NCBI GenBank assembly: GCA_934162625.1
Contig: CAKPJM010000032.1
Span: 1-16,874, forward strand
DNA length: 16,874 bases
Direction of reading: 5' to 3'
Source: an uncultured Clostridia bacterium
Lineage (GTDB): Bacteria; Bacillota; Clostridia; TANB77; CAG-508
Within the stretch, counting starts at the first letter, position 1. Every line of letters starts with the position of its first letter. The position numbers and the translations under genes were made by a program. Below are positions 1 to 6,320 of the stretch, one piece after another. The notes beneath the pieces were generated by a model. The model was not told the origin of the DNA. It made no database searches and saw nothing but the letters and a program-made list of their open reading frames with translations.

Positions 1-530
1 ATGCTGAACTTTATGGACATTGGTGGTATGAAGGACCTTATTGGTTATATGTTTTATTTAAAAAAATTTATTATGATGATTGTAATTTTAAATTAATCAC
101 TCCTGGTGAATATATAGATAAATATCCACGAATGCAGATTGCTTCTCCTTGTAGGTCAAGCTGGGGTGCAAATGGATACAGTGAAGTTTGGCTTAATCCT
201 ACAAATGATTATGTTCATAAACATTTACATGTTGCAGGTGACAGAATGTGTGAATTGGCTAGGCTTTATCCTAATGCAAAAGGCTTAAAGAAAAAAGCCC
301 TTAATCAATGTGCACGTGAATTGCTTTTAGCTCAAAGCAGCGATTGGTTATTTATTATTACAAATGGAACAATGGTTGATTATGCAAAAAAAAGAATAAA
401 AGATCATATTGGAAGATTTACAAAACTATATGAGCAACTACTTTCTAATAATATAGATGAAATATTCTTAAAAGAAATTGAAAAACAAGACAAAATTTTT
501 CCTGATATAGATTATATGATTTATTATTAA
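1..530 (+). CDS. GH57 1,4-alpha-glucan branching enzyme, C-terminal part (5' truncated by window edge)
   Basis: The frame is open from base 3 with no start, so the gene begins outside the window; about 175 C-terminal residues are visible. The visible part opens with AELYGHWWYEGP, the conserved GH57 motif that closes the catalytic barrel, and continues into the helical DUF1957-type C-terminal domain (SSDWLFIITNGTMVDYAKKR, then IGRFTKLYEQL). Family members make alpha-1,6 branches in glycogen-like alpha-glucans in the cytoplasm. The stop is TAA at 528-530. The gene points the same way as ytxC downstream, with a 114-base gap holding a long hairpin. The family call is firm. The exact specificity (branching enzyme versus another GH57 amylase) rests on the domain pairing only. 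Confidence 0.82.
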   Translation, partial: AELYGHWWYEGPYWLYVLFKKIYYDDCNFKLITPGEYIDKYPRMQIASPCRSSWGANGYSEVWLNPTNDYVHKHLHVAGDRMCELARLYPNAKGLKKKALNQCARELLLAQSSDWLFIITNGTMVDYAKKRIKDHIGRFTKLYEQLLSNNIDEIFLKEIEKQDKIFPDIDYMIYY

Positions 531-565
531 TAATGATTATAAACTTTTATATAAACAAGTTTCAT

Positions 566-642
566 AAATTCTCCTCTCAGAATATTATATGTATATCTAG
601 TTAATTTTTAGTAGATACTAACATATATTGAGAGGAGAATTT
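566..642 (+). promoter_or_regulatory. Long inverted repeat enclosing the ytxC ribosome binding site
   Basis: Bases 566-579 (AAATTCTCCTCTCA) are an exact 14-base reverse complement of 629-642 (TGAGAGGAGAATTT). Pairing can continue inward through a G-U pair (580/628), a 5-base bulge (581-585), 586-592 with 621-627, and 598-601 with 617-620. The right arm contains the AGAGGAG ribosome binding site of ytxC, 8 bases before its GTG start. Folded RNA would hide that site. It is AT-rich with only a short T run after it, so it is a weak candidate for an intrinsic terminator of the GH57 gene. Confidence 0.6.
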
Positions 643-644
643 TT

Positions 645-1499
645 GTGTTAAAATCTTTTTGTATTAAAACAAATAATAAAAAAATTGTTAATTATCTACT
701 AACAGAATTTCAGAATGTTAAACTTGAGGGAATATATATTTCTAGTTTGAAATTTAAAGTTTATAATAACTTTATTATACATTACAAAGGCCACAACTTA
801 GATTCTTTTTACAAAATACTTTCTAATATTCTTTCTTCTGCTATATTAGAATTTTATGAAGAGAATATTATAGAACACCTAGTAAATTGTAATTACTTTT
901 ATTTTAGTGATATAGAAAGAGAACACATACTAGATATTATAAATGGTTATTTCACTAATAACGAATTGTCTGAAGTTGAAATTAGAAGAGATTCTATAAG
1001 GCTTTCATGTACAGAATACTTTTCAGATAATAAATCTGTCATATTAGATGGATTTGTCAATTTTAGGCTAAATGAATATATTAAAATTCTAGATTATATT
1101 GTAGATCTTGCTGTAAATAAATTTATAATTGACAGAGAATATTCTGAATTTATAGATTTATTAAAGTGTTATATAAACTCTAGGGAGTGCAACTTTTCTT
1201 TAGTTCATTTAATATATAAATCTCAGGAGTCTACATTATTAGACGAATTCAAGAGTGTAATTTCTGTAGATGAAAGTGTTTTTAATAGCAAATATTTATC
1301 TGATATTTCTTTTTCTTCAAATGATTATACTTTAAATACTCTTCTTACACTCCTACCTAAAAAAATATATATTCACTTAATAGATAATGTTGAAGATGAG
1401 TTTATAAATACTTTAAAATTAATTTTTGATAATAGAATTTATATTTGTAATGATTGTAGTTTATGCAAAATTTACAGATTAGAAAAAATGCATAATTAG
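645..1499 (+). CDS. ytxC: Sporulation protein YtxC family
   Basis: The product has 284 residues, the usual length of the Firmicute YtxC family, a sporulation-associated family of unknown biochemical role. The best-conserved block is the central SVILDGFVNFRLNEYIKILD segment followed by VDLAVNKFIIDREYSEFIDLLKCYIN, which matches the family pattern (I-L-G-F-x-N-F-R-L, then E-Y-x-E-F-I-x-L-L). No signal peptide or membrane segment is seen. A CNDCSLC cluster lies near the C-terminus. The start is GTG, chosen because an AGAGGAG site sits 8 bases upstream and no ATG fits. That site is part of a long inverted repeat, suggesting translational control. There is no in-frame CGG. Confidence 0.82.
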   Translation: MLKSFCIKTNNKKIVNYLLTEFQNVKLEGIYISSLKFKVYNNFIIHYKGHNLDSFYKILSNILSSAILEFYEENIIEHLVNCNYFYFSDIEREHILDIINGYFTNNELSEVEIRRDSIRLSCTEYFSDNKSVILDGFVNFRLNEYIKILDYIVDLAVNKFIIDREYSEFIDLLKCYINSRECNFSLVHLIYKSQESTLLDEFKSVISVDESVFNSKYLSDISFSSNDYTLNTLLTLLPKKIYIHLIDNVEDEFINTLKLIFDNRIYICNDCSLCKIYRLEKMHN

Positions 1500-1547
1500 A
1501 TAAATTGGAATTTGTAAAATGGATGTGTGAGGTGGGAAGTTGGATTC

Positions 1548-1672
1548 GTAGGGGCGTATTGCATACACCCAAAAACAAATTTGTTGCAAATACAGTAGGG
1601 GTTGCCACCCTCGGTGACCCGAAGACATTGTAGAAATTTCTATAAACGTAGGGGCAGGCCCTGTGTCTGTCC
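1548..1672. repeat. Three tandem GTAGGGG hairpin units
   Basis: Three units start with GTAGGGG at 1548, 1595 and 1648, spaced 47 and 53 bases. Each folds into a GC-rich hairpin: GGGCGTA...TACACCC, GGGTTGCC...GGTGACCC, and GGGCAG...CTGTCC (some G-U pairs or one mismatch). GC content is far above the surroundings. Similar GTAGGGG units are scattered between genes in many Clostridia. No protein was found here; the reading frames on both strands look like accidental translations of the repeat. Confidence 0.65.
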
Positions 1673-1730
1673 AAAACAAATCATTATTAGAGTAATTTCT
1701 TTGAAGGCGGGTAATTAAAATCGCACCTAT

Positions 1731-1832
1731 AATTTGCAATAGATTACATTTACGATTCAGGACAGTCCCCTTTTGTCATTTAACAAAAGAGGGACAGTCC
1801 CTAGAATCGTCATACAAATTACAATTTGCAAT
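1731..1832. repeat. Palindromic element flanked by 10-bp direct repeats
   Basis: AATTTGCAAT occurs at 1731-1740 and again at 1823-1832. Between them lies a palindromic core: ACGATTC (1752-1758) pairs with GAATCGT (1804-1810), and TTTTGT (1771-1776) with ACAAAA (1783-1788). Each arm also holds its own small palindrome of the GGACAGTCC type. The layout resembles a miniature non-coding mobile element with a target duplication, but the direct repeats could equally be part of the repeat family. It sits just before the TraX-like remnant. Together with the GTAGGGG units it accounts for most of the gene-free stretch 1500-1883. Confidence 0.5.
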
Positions 1833-1883
1833 ATTATGTTTTATATGATATAAAATAAAGCAAAAAGCACATGAGGTAATTTG

Positions 1884-2128
1884 ATGAGTTCTTTATCACT
1901 TATAGCATGTTTTTTATTATAGCTACATTAATAAGGTATTTCATTCCATGTATTAAAGCTGGCATTTTTCCCAAAGAATATTTATACTTATTTATTTGCA
2001 CAATAATTCCTTGTTTATTTTTTGCTGCATACAATGGTAAAAAAGGCAAAGATACAAAGTATTTGCTATACTTATTTTATCCTATTCACTTAATTTTAAT
2101 TTATGGAATTTATTTATTTTTGAATTAA
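1884..2128 (+). pseudogene. TraX-like membrane protein remnant (C-terminal ~80 residues, frameshifted)
   Basis: A GAGG ribosome binding site (1873-1876) precedes ATG at 1884, but that frame stops after 12 codons (TAG at 1920-1922). The frame beginning at 1907 continues for 73 residues: hydrophobic, with two or three membrane segments and the end KYLLYLFYPIHLILIYGIYLFL. That end resembles the C-terminus of TraX-family membrane proteins (FYxFYPxHLLxLY). One more T in the T6 run at 1910-1915 would join the frames. TraX proteins are normally over 200 residues, so even the joined frame is a fragment. This shift differs from the CGGA sites of gpr, recG and recD2. A short intact membrane protein translated from 1907 cannot be excluded. 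Confidence 0.45.
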
Positions 2129-2129
2129 A

Positions 2130-2354
2130 TTATATAAGATTTAAAAATGTTTCTAACTCTACATCTGCTTGTTCTAAGATGCTTTTTAATGTTCCTTTTG
2201 CTATTTCTTTATGTAATGGAATTATAAAAACTTTCTGTGTCTCTTGATTTTTATATTTTGCGTGGCTTCCCTTTTGTGATATTTTTTCAAAGCCAATTTT
2301 AGTCAAAGCAGTAATAATTTTATTAGGAGGCAGCACAGGATATTTCGAACTCAT
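2130..2354 (-). CDS. hicA: HicA-family mRNA interferase toxin
   Basis: The product has 74 residues and a double-stranded-RNA-binding-like fold signature: LPPNKIITALTKIGFEKISQKGSHAKYKN, with the catalytic histidine at about position 31 in the GSHAKY motif, then VFIIPLHKEIAKGTLKSILEQADV. HicA toxins cut mRNAs and are neutralised by HicB. The start overlaps the hicB stop by four bases (ATGA at 2354-2351), so the two are translationally coupled, with the antitoxin gene first. The gene runs toward the TraX-like remnant, with almost no gap and no clear terminator. Confidence 0.88.
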   Translation of the reverse strand: MSSKYPVLPPNKIITALTKIGFEKISQKGSHAKYKNQETQKVFIIPLHKEIAKGTLKSILEQADVELETFLNLI

Positions 2355-2554
2355 ATTGCCACCTCCAATGTTGTTATTAGTATTTCTTTTGGTTTTACTG
2401 GTTCTTCATTTTCATTATATAATTCTATTGCTTCCTTTAAATTTTTTAATGACTCTTCTATTGTCTTTCCTTGTGAAGCAACATTATTGTCTAAGCATTT
2501 AGCAACATACCAATTTTCCTCTTTTTGTATTATTACATTATACTTAATTTTCAT
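2351..2554 (-). CDS. hicB: HicB-family antitoxin (short form)
   Basis: The product has 67 residues: KIKYNVIIQKEENWYVAKCLDNNVASQGKTIEESLKNLKEAIELYNE, the partial RNase-H-like fold of HicB antitoxins, including the pattern W-Y-V-A-K-C then T-x-x-E-A-x-x-N-x-x-E-A-I. It binds and blocks HicA. Many HicB proteins have a C-terminal ribbon-helix-helix or HTH; this one ends right after the core (EILITTLEVAI), so any DNA binding would have to come from elsewhere. A strong promoter and a palindrome lie directly upstream. Confidence 0.85.
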   Translation of the reverse strand: MKIKYNVIIQKEENWYVAKCLDNNVASQGKTIEESLKNLKEAIELYNENEEPVKPKEILITTLEVAI

Positions 2555-2559
2555 ATAAA

Positions 2560-2606
2560 CTCTCCTTTCTTGGAGAGATTATAACATATAGGATTTATTA
2601 TATCAA
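2560..2606 (-). promoter_or_regulatory. hicBA promoter with palindromic operator overlapping the start site
   Basis: On the minus strand, TTGATA (2606-2601) and TATAAT (2583-2578) are separated by 17 bases. Directly after the -10 box, CTCTCC-AAGAAA-GGAGAG (2577-2560) is a perfect 6-bp inverted repeat that spans the expected transcription start (near 2571) and includes the hicB ribosome binding site. Its position fits an autoregulatory operator for the HicAB complex. Confidence 0.65.
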
Positions 2607-2611
2607 TGTTT

Positions 2612-3546
2612 TTATAACGCAAAGTTTATTCCCCTTGCTATAACATCTTTCATGTTCTCTATTAATTCATCAATTTCTTTTGGTGTAACAATCAAATTAA
2701 ATTCTTTTGGAACAAGAGCTTCTTTTATTATTCCATATTTTTCTTCATCTCTTAGTTTATTTAAATATTCATTTGACTCCCCTTCATTTTGCAATTTTTC
2801 TATAAAAACGTCTATACTATCTGCAGCAATAGTTGCAGCTTCTACTACCATTGGTACTCCCATTGCAATTACTGGTATTCCCAATGTATTCTGACTAATT
2901 TCATTTCTTGCATTTCCAACCCCAGCTCCTGGAACTATACCTGTATCTGATAATTGCACTGTACTGCTTATCCTCTCAATACTTTTTGAAGCTAGACTGT
3001 CTATTACAATTATAAGCTTTGGTTTTATATTATCAACTATTCCCTTTATTACTTCCATTGTTTCTATTCCTGTTGTTCCGCAAAACACCTGGTGCTATTG
3101 CGCTAACAGGTCTTGCATCTTCTTCTAAATATTGTGGAGCATATTTTAGTAAATGCCTTGTTATATCTATTTCATTTACCACTTTAGGTCCGTAATGAAT
3201 CAGGTGTTACGTATACATTTCCAAGCCCAACTACTAAAATGTCGCCCTCTATATCTGTATGTTTATTAATTAGCTCTTTTAGCTCTTTTGTAACAATTTC
3301 AGAAGCTTTTTGTATTTCTTCAGTCTCTGCAACTCTTAAATTTTTCACATCTATTGTAACATATGTTCCTATTGGCTTACCTATTGCATCTTCTCCTTGT
3401 TTGTTTATAATTTTTACTCTATTAGTTTTTATATTTTTGTCTTCCTCTACAGTTTCAGTTTCTATTCCTGGAATTTCTTCTAAATTATTTGCTTTTTTAA
3501 AAATATCTCTTCTTTCATCTGCTAAATCTGTATTAAAATTAAACAT
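2612..3546 (-). CDS. gpr: GPR germination protease, requiring two +1 shifts at CGGA
   Basis: GPR degrades the small acid-soluble proteins that coat spore DNA, during germination. The N-terminal frame (3546 down) has FNFNTDLADERRDIF and VKIINKQGEDAIGKPIGTYVTIDV, then LVVGLGNVYVTPDSL, where it runs into CGG and a stop two codons later. Skipping the C gives GPKVVNEIDITRHLL and RPVSAIAPGVL, where a second CGG occurs; skipping its C gives GTTGIETMEVIKG and the rest to the stop. With glycines at 119 and 156 the protein is 310 residues, a plausible GPR length, and every segment is a whole number of codons. The start has a GAGGTGG site that is part of a hairpin. It lies last in the recG-DUF1653-gpr cluster. 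Without recoding only a 120-residue fragment is made. Confidence 0.9.
3077..3080 (-). other. CGGA +1 recoding site 2 of gpr
   Basis: Zero frame reads GTT TTG CGG AAC; the downstream protein frame reads TTG (C) GGA ACA ACA GGA. The restored glycine is Gly156 in PGVLGTTGIET, a conserved GPR motif. Dropping the C is the only change needed. Confidence 0.8.
3189..3192 (-). other. CGGA +1 recoding site 1 of gpr
   Basis: Zero frame reads GAT TCA TTA CGG ACC TAA, a stop two codons after CGG. Dropping the C gives TTA GGA CCT AAA GTG, restoring Gly119 in TPDSLGPKVV, which matches the conserved GPR segment TPDALGP. Confidence 0.8.
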
Positions 3547-3553
3547 AAAAAAC

Positions 3554-3585
3554 CACCTCTTTTACTATTTTTAGTAAAAATGGTG
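3554..3585 (-). promoter_or_regulatory. Hairpin occluding the gpr ribosome binding site
   Basis: On the minus strand CACC (3585-3582) can pair with GGTG (3557-3554), and TTTTACT with AGTAAAA further in, separated by a 2x2 internal loop. The right side contains the GAGGTGG ribosome binding site before the gpr ATG at 3546. A run of T follows, so it could also end part of the upstream transcription. Confidence 0.5.
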
Positions 3586-3597
3586 ATTTTATACGGA

Positions 3598-3858
3598 TTA
3601 CATTACATAGTTTCTTTCTATTTCTTTTACAAGTTCAAATCTATACTTTTGCCCAGTTATATTATCTTTTCTTTTTTTATCTATTTCTTCTAAAAACATA
3701 CTTTCTTTTCTTACCCAAATTTGAGAATCCTCTCTATTATATAATGCTTTGTATACTACAATTCTTTCTTGTGTTTCTGAATCCAATGCAATGTTCTCTA
3801 CAAAGTAATAGTTACCTTTGAAATGCCTATAGACTTTACCTATTTGTACTTGATTCAT
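3598..3858 (-). CDS. DUF1653 family protein
   Basis: The product is an 86-residue soluble protein. The pattern IGKVYRHFKGNYYFVENIALDSETQERIVVYKALY, then IWVRKESMFLE, is the beta-rich DUF1653 domain, whose function is not known to me. The start ATG has an AGGAGG site 8 bases upstream and lies 13 bases after the recG stop, so the gene is probably cotranscribed with recG. No frameshift and no CGG codon. Confidence 0.8.
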   Translation of the reverse strand: MNQVQIGKVYRHFKGNYYFVENIALDSETQERIVVYKALYNREDSQIWVRKESMFLEEIDKKRKDNITGQKYRFELVKEIERNYVM

Positions 3859-3871
3859 CTTTACATCCTCC

Positions 3872-5920
3872 TTATATTTCTATTCTGTTTTTAAACTTAT
3901 TTTCTATTTGTTTTTTTAGCTCTAAATTCTTTTCTTTTGTTAAATTTGGATCATCCTCCATAATTCCTATTGCAACATTTTGTACCTTTTTTAATATTTC
4001 TATATCTTCAAATAAGTTTGCTATTTTAAATTCTGGTAATCCATGTTGTTTTGTTCCAAAGAATTCACCAGATCCTCTTAACTCTAAGTCTTTTTCAGAA
4101 ATAATAAATCCATTATTTGTTTGGCACATTATTTTCATTCTTTCTTTTGTGTTTTTTCCGTTTGCCTTCATATTTTAAAATACAATATGACTTGTATTCT
4201 CCACGCCCTACTCTTCCACGTAGCTGGTGAAGTGTTGCTAGTCCAAATCTTTCTGCATTTTCTATTACCATTATATTGCTATTAGGAACATCTACTCCAA
4301 CTTCTATTACTGTTGTAGAAATTAAAATATCTATCTCTCCATCTTTAAATTCTTGCATAATTTGATCTTTTTCTTTAGGTTTTAACTTTCCATGAATATA
4401 CTCAACTCTATAATTAGAAAATATTTCTTTATATTTTTTATATACATCTAAAACCGCCTTTGCATCTATTTCTTCTGATTCTTCTACTAATGGACATACA
4501 ATGTAACACTGTCTTCCTTCATCTAATTGTTTTTTTATAAATCCATTTACTCTATCTTCCATTCCTTTAGTTACTGCAAATGTGTCTATTTTCTTTCTAT
4601 TTGGAGGAAGCTCATCTATTATAGAAATATCTAGGTCTCCATATAGTATTAATGCCAAGGTTCTTGGAATTGGAGTAGCTGTCATTACCAATACATCTGG
4701 ATTTTCCCCTTTGCTGTTTAGTGTGCTTCTTTGCCTTACTCCGAATCTATGTTGCTCATCTGTTACAACAAGTCCCAAGTTTTTAAATACAACATTTTCT
4801 TCTAATAAACTATGTGTACCTATTAATACATCAATTTCACCATTTGATAATCTTTTTAAAATATCTTCTTTTTGTTTTTTAGGGATGCCACTTACTAGCA
4901 GTTCACATTTAATATTAAAATTTGAAAGGAGCCCTTCGAAATTTTTCAAGTGCTGTTTACTTAAAATTGCAGTTGGTGCCATTACTGCTACCTGATAACC
5001 AGATTTAACTGCTTTATATGCAGCTATTATAGATACCGCAGTTTTTCCGTGATCCAACATCTCCTTGTAGCAATCTATTCATAGGTTTTGGACTTTCCAT
5101 ATCTTTATTTATTTCTTCTAGTACCTTTGCCTGTGCATTTGTAAGTTTAAATGGAAGTTTATCTATTGCTTCCTGCATTTTTATCTTTTGGCTAAATTCT
5201 ATTCCTTTTGAGTTTACAGTATATTTTGTCTTTAAATTTAAAAGTGCAAGTTGCATAATAAGCAATTCTTCGAATACTAGCCTTTTTCTAGCCTTATTAT
5301 ATTCTCCAAAGTCTTTTGGAAAATGTATATCATTTATAGCTTTATTTATATCATCTAAATTATATTCTTCTAGCAAATATTGAGGTAAAGTTTCATCCAA
5401 ACCATTATTTACTTCTTTTAATCCATTTTCTATTATTTGTCTTATAACATTTTGAGATAAATTATATGTAAGAGGATATAATGGGATTATCTTTCCTGTA
5501 TTTTTGTTTTTATTTTCTTCTTCAAACACAGGTGAATTCATTTCCACAAACCCAATTCTTTTCTGTACTTTTCCAAAAAAGTTGTAAGTTTCTCCGGAGT
5601 TTAAATTTGTTTTTTAAGTATCTTTGATTAAACCATGTAATTTGGCAAAGTCCTGTTTCATCTCTTACTGTTAGTTTGTAGATTACCATATTATTTCTTA
5701 TTCTTTTTTCCATAAGGTTAGAAACACATATTGCTTTTATTAATGCCTCTTCTCCATCTTCCAAATCTGCAATATTCTTTTCTTTTCCTCTATCTTCATA
5801 GTCTCTTGGAAAATATGTAATTAAATCGTATAAATTAAATATGCCAATACTGTTCAAAAGATCTGCTCTTGCAGGTCCTACACCTTTTATGTATTTAACC
5901 TCTTTATTTAAATCTAACAT
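3872..5920 (-). CDS. recG: ATP-dependent DNA helicase RecG, requiring three +1 shifts at CGGA
   Basis: RecG is a superfamily 2 helicase that remodels stalled forks and Holliday junctions. The gene lies in four frame segments. Joined at three CGGA sites they give exactly 681 residues, the usual RecG length. In order: an N-terminal wedge/OB region (VKYIKGVGPARADLL near residue 10; LTVRDETGLCQITWFNQRYLK near 100), Walker A GDVGSGKT (restored around Gly291), DEQHRFGVRQR, TATPIPRTLAL, then helicase motifs V/VI (STTVIEVGVDVPN, HQLRGRVGRG) and the C-terminal ELRGSGEFFGTKQHG. The restored glycines are residues 109, 291 and 587. The start ATG has AAAAGGAGAG upstream. Without recoding only a 132-residue N-terminal fragment is made, so an active enzyme depends on the shifts. 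Confidence 0.92.
4157..4160 (-). other. CGGA +1 recoding site 3 of recG
   Basis: Zero frame reads GAA GGC AAA CGG AAA AAA CAC and soon stops. Dropping the C gives AAA GGA AAA AAC ACA AAA GAA AGA ATG, continuing as KERMKIMCQTNNGF and then the conserved LELRGSGEFFG end of RecG. The restored residue is Gly587. Confidence 0.8.
5046..5049 (-). other. CGGA +1 recoding site 2 of recG (Walker A)
   Basis: Zero frame reads GTT GGA TCA CGG AAA AAC. Dropping the C gives GGA TCA GGA AAA ACT, that is GSGKT, the phosphate-binding loop. The restored glycine (Gly291) is an essential ATP-binding residue, so this is the most telling of the six sites. Confidence 0.85.
5593..5596 (-). other. CGGA +1 recoding site 1 of recG
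   Basis: Zero frame reads TTT AAA CTC CGG AGA AAC. Dropping one C gives CTC GGA GAA ACT TAC AAC, restoring a glycine at residue 109 in the OB-fold (KxGE). Two adjacent Cs are present, so which one is extra cannot be told. Confidence 0.78.
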
Positions 5921-5964
5921 TAAACTCTCCTTTTAATGCCTCTCTCTAATTTATCTACAAATAT

Positions 5965-5993
5965 TTGACATGTTGAAATTTATGTTTTATAAT
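5965..5993 (+). promoter_or_regulatory. Consensus sigma-A promoter for the antisense RNA
   Basis: TTGACA (5965-5970), a 17-base spacer and TATAAT (5988-5993) form a perfect consensus promoter. Transcription would start near 6000 and run toward the 3' end of the small membrane peptide gene. No open reading frame follows, which argues for a non-coding RNA. Confidence 0.78.
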
Positions 5994-5999
5994 ATAGGA

Positions 6000-6085
6000 A
6001 AATAAGGATCCACAAATATGTGGTTGCCGTTGATGAAAAAGCACACTTTACTTTGGCAATAGCAGAAGTGTGCTTTTATTTTTTA
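6000..6085 (+). ncRNA. Predicted antisense RNA antitoxin of a type I toxin-antitoxin locus
   Basis: The RNA would be roughly 80-85 bases. It begins near 6000 from a consensus promoter, has an early small hairpin (CCACA-AATA-TGTGG) and ends at the strong stem at 6037-6077 followed by T-rich sequence. It carries no convincing protein. Its 3' part is complementary to the 3' end of the convergent toxin mRNA, as in txpA/RatA and bsr-type loci of Bacillus. The end points are inferred from the promoter and terminator. Confidence 0.6.
6037..6077. terminator. Bidirectional terminator shared by toxin mRNA and antisense RNA
   Basis: AAAAGCACACTT (6037-6048) pairs perfectly over 12 bp with AAGTGTGCTTTT (6066-6077). 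Each strand continues into a T-rich run, so it can end transcripts from both sides. Confidence 0.85.
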
Positions 6086-6202
6086 TTGTTGCTTGCTCAA
6101 AACTATAGTTAATACTATAATTACGGCAAATGCTATAATAGCTGTTATAACTAACGCAATTAAAAGTATGTATATATTTGCTGTTAAATAATTTTCTATC
6201 AT
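6083..6202 (-). CDS. Small hydrophobic membrane peptide, probable type I toxin
   Basis: The product has 39 residues: MIENYLTANIYILLIALVIT, then AIIAFAVIIVLTIVLSKQQ, one long hydrophobic segment with a short polar, basic tail. This is the usual form of type I toxins and holin-like toxic peptides of Firmicutes (TxpA/Bsr style). GGAGG (minus strand, 6215-6211) lies 8 bases before ATG and can be paired into a CCACC...GGTGG hairpin. An in-frame ATG at 6241 with its own AAGGAG site would add 13 residues (MCSCHQQRLEVVL), so a 52-residue form is possible. The shared terminator and the convergent antisense promoter support the toxin call. No sequence family was confirmed. Confidence 0.65.
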   Translation of the reverse strand: MIENYLTANIYILLIALVITAIIAFAVIIVLTIVLSKQQ

Positions 6203-6207
6203 TAGCA

Positions 6208-6230
6208 CCACCTCCAATCTCTGTTGGTGG
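6208..6230 (-). promoter_or_regulatory. Ribosome-binding-site hairpin of the small toxin
   Basis: On the minus strand CCACC (6230-6226) pairs with GGTGG (6212-6208). The strand with GGTGG overlaps the GGAGG site of the 39-residue peptide, and CCAA/TTGG can add pairs inside. Such leader structures keep type I toxin mRNAs poorly translated. Confidence 0.45.
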
Positions 6231-6268
6231 CAACTGCACATATCTGCTTCTCCTTACTTTCTGTCAAA

Positions 6269-6297
6269 AGTATACTTTAATTTAGTGTGTATGTCAA
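6269..6297 (-). promoter_or_regulatory. Sigma-A promoter of the small toxin gene
   Basis: TTGACA (6297-6292), a 17-base spacer and TATACT (6274-6269) on the minus strand give a near-consensus promoter starting RNA near 6262, about 60 bases before the ATG at 6202. It lies 24 bases after the recD2 stop. Confidence 0.78.
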
Positions 6298-6320
6298 TAT
6301 TTTCCAAAACATTTTTTCGC

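Noticed and set aside
1548..1672. CRISPR array from the three GTAGGGG units
   Set aside because: Only 7 bases are exactly shared, the units are hairpins with diverged arms, and no cas genes are present.
1402..1739. Two minus-strand frames of 86-90 residues over the ytxC end and repeats
   Set aside because: They run through hairpin repeats, have no ribosome binding site and resemble no family.
1910..1915. TraX remnant frame break as a seventh recoding site
   Set aside because: It lies in a T6 run, needs an added base and not a skipped one, and has no CGGA; the gene is a fragment in any case.
6048..6239. 63-residue minus-strand frame starting MQLPPTEIGGGAN
   Set aside because: It overlaps the toxin gene in another frame, lacks its own well-placed ribosome binding site and runs through the terminator hairpin.
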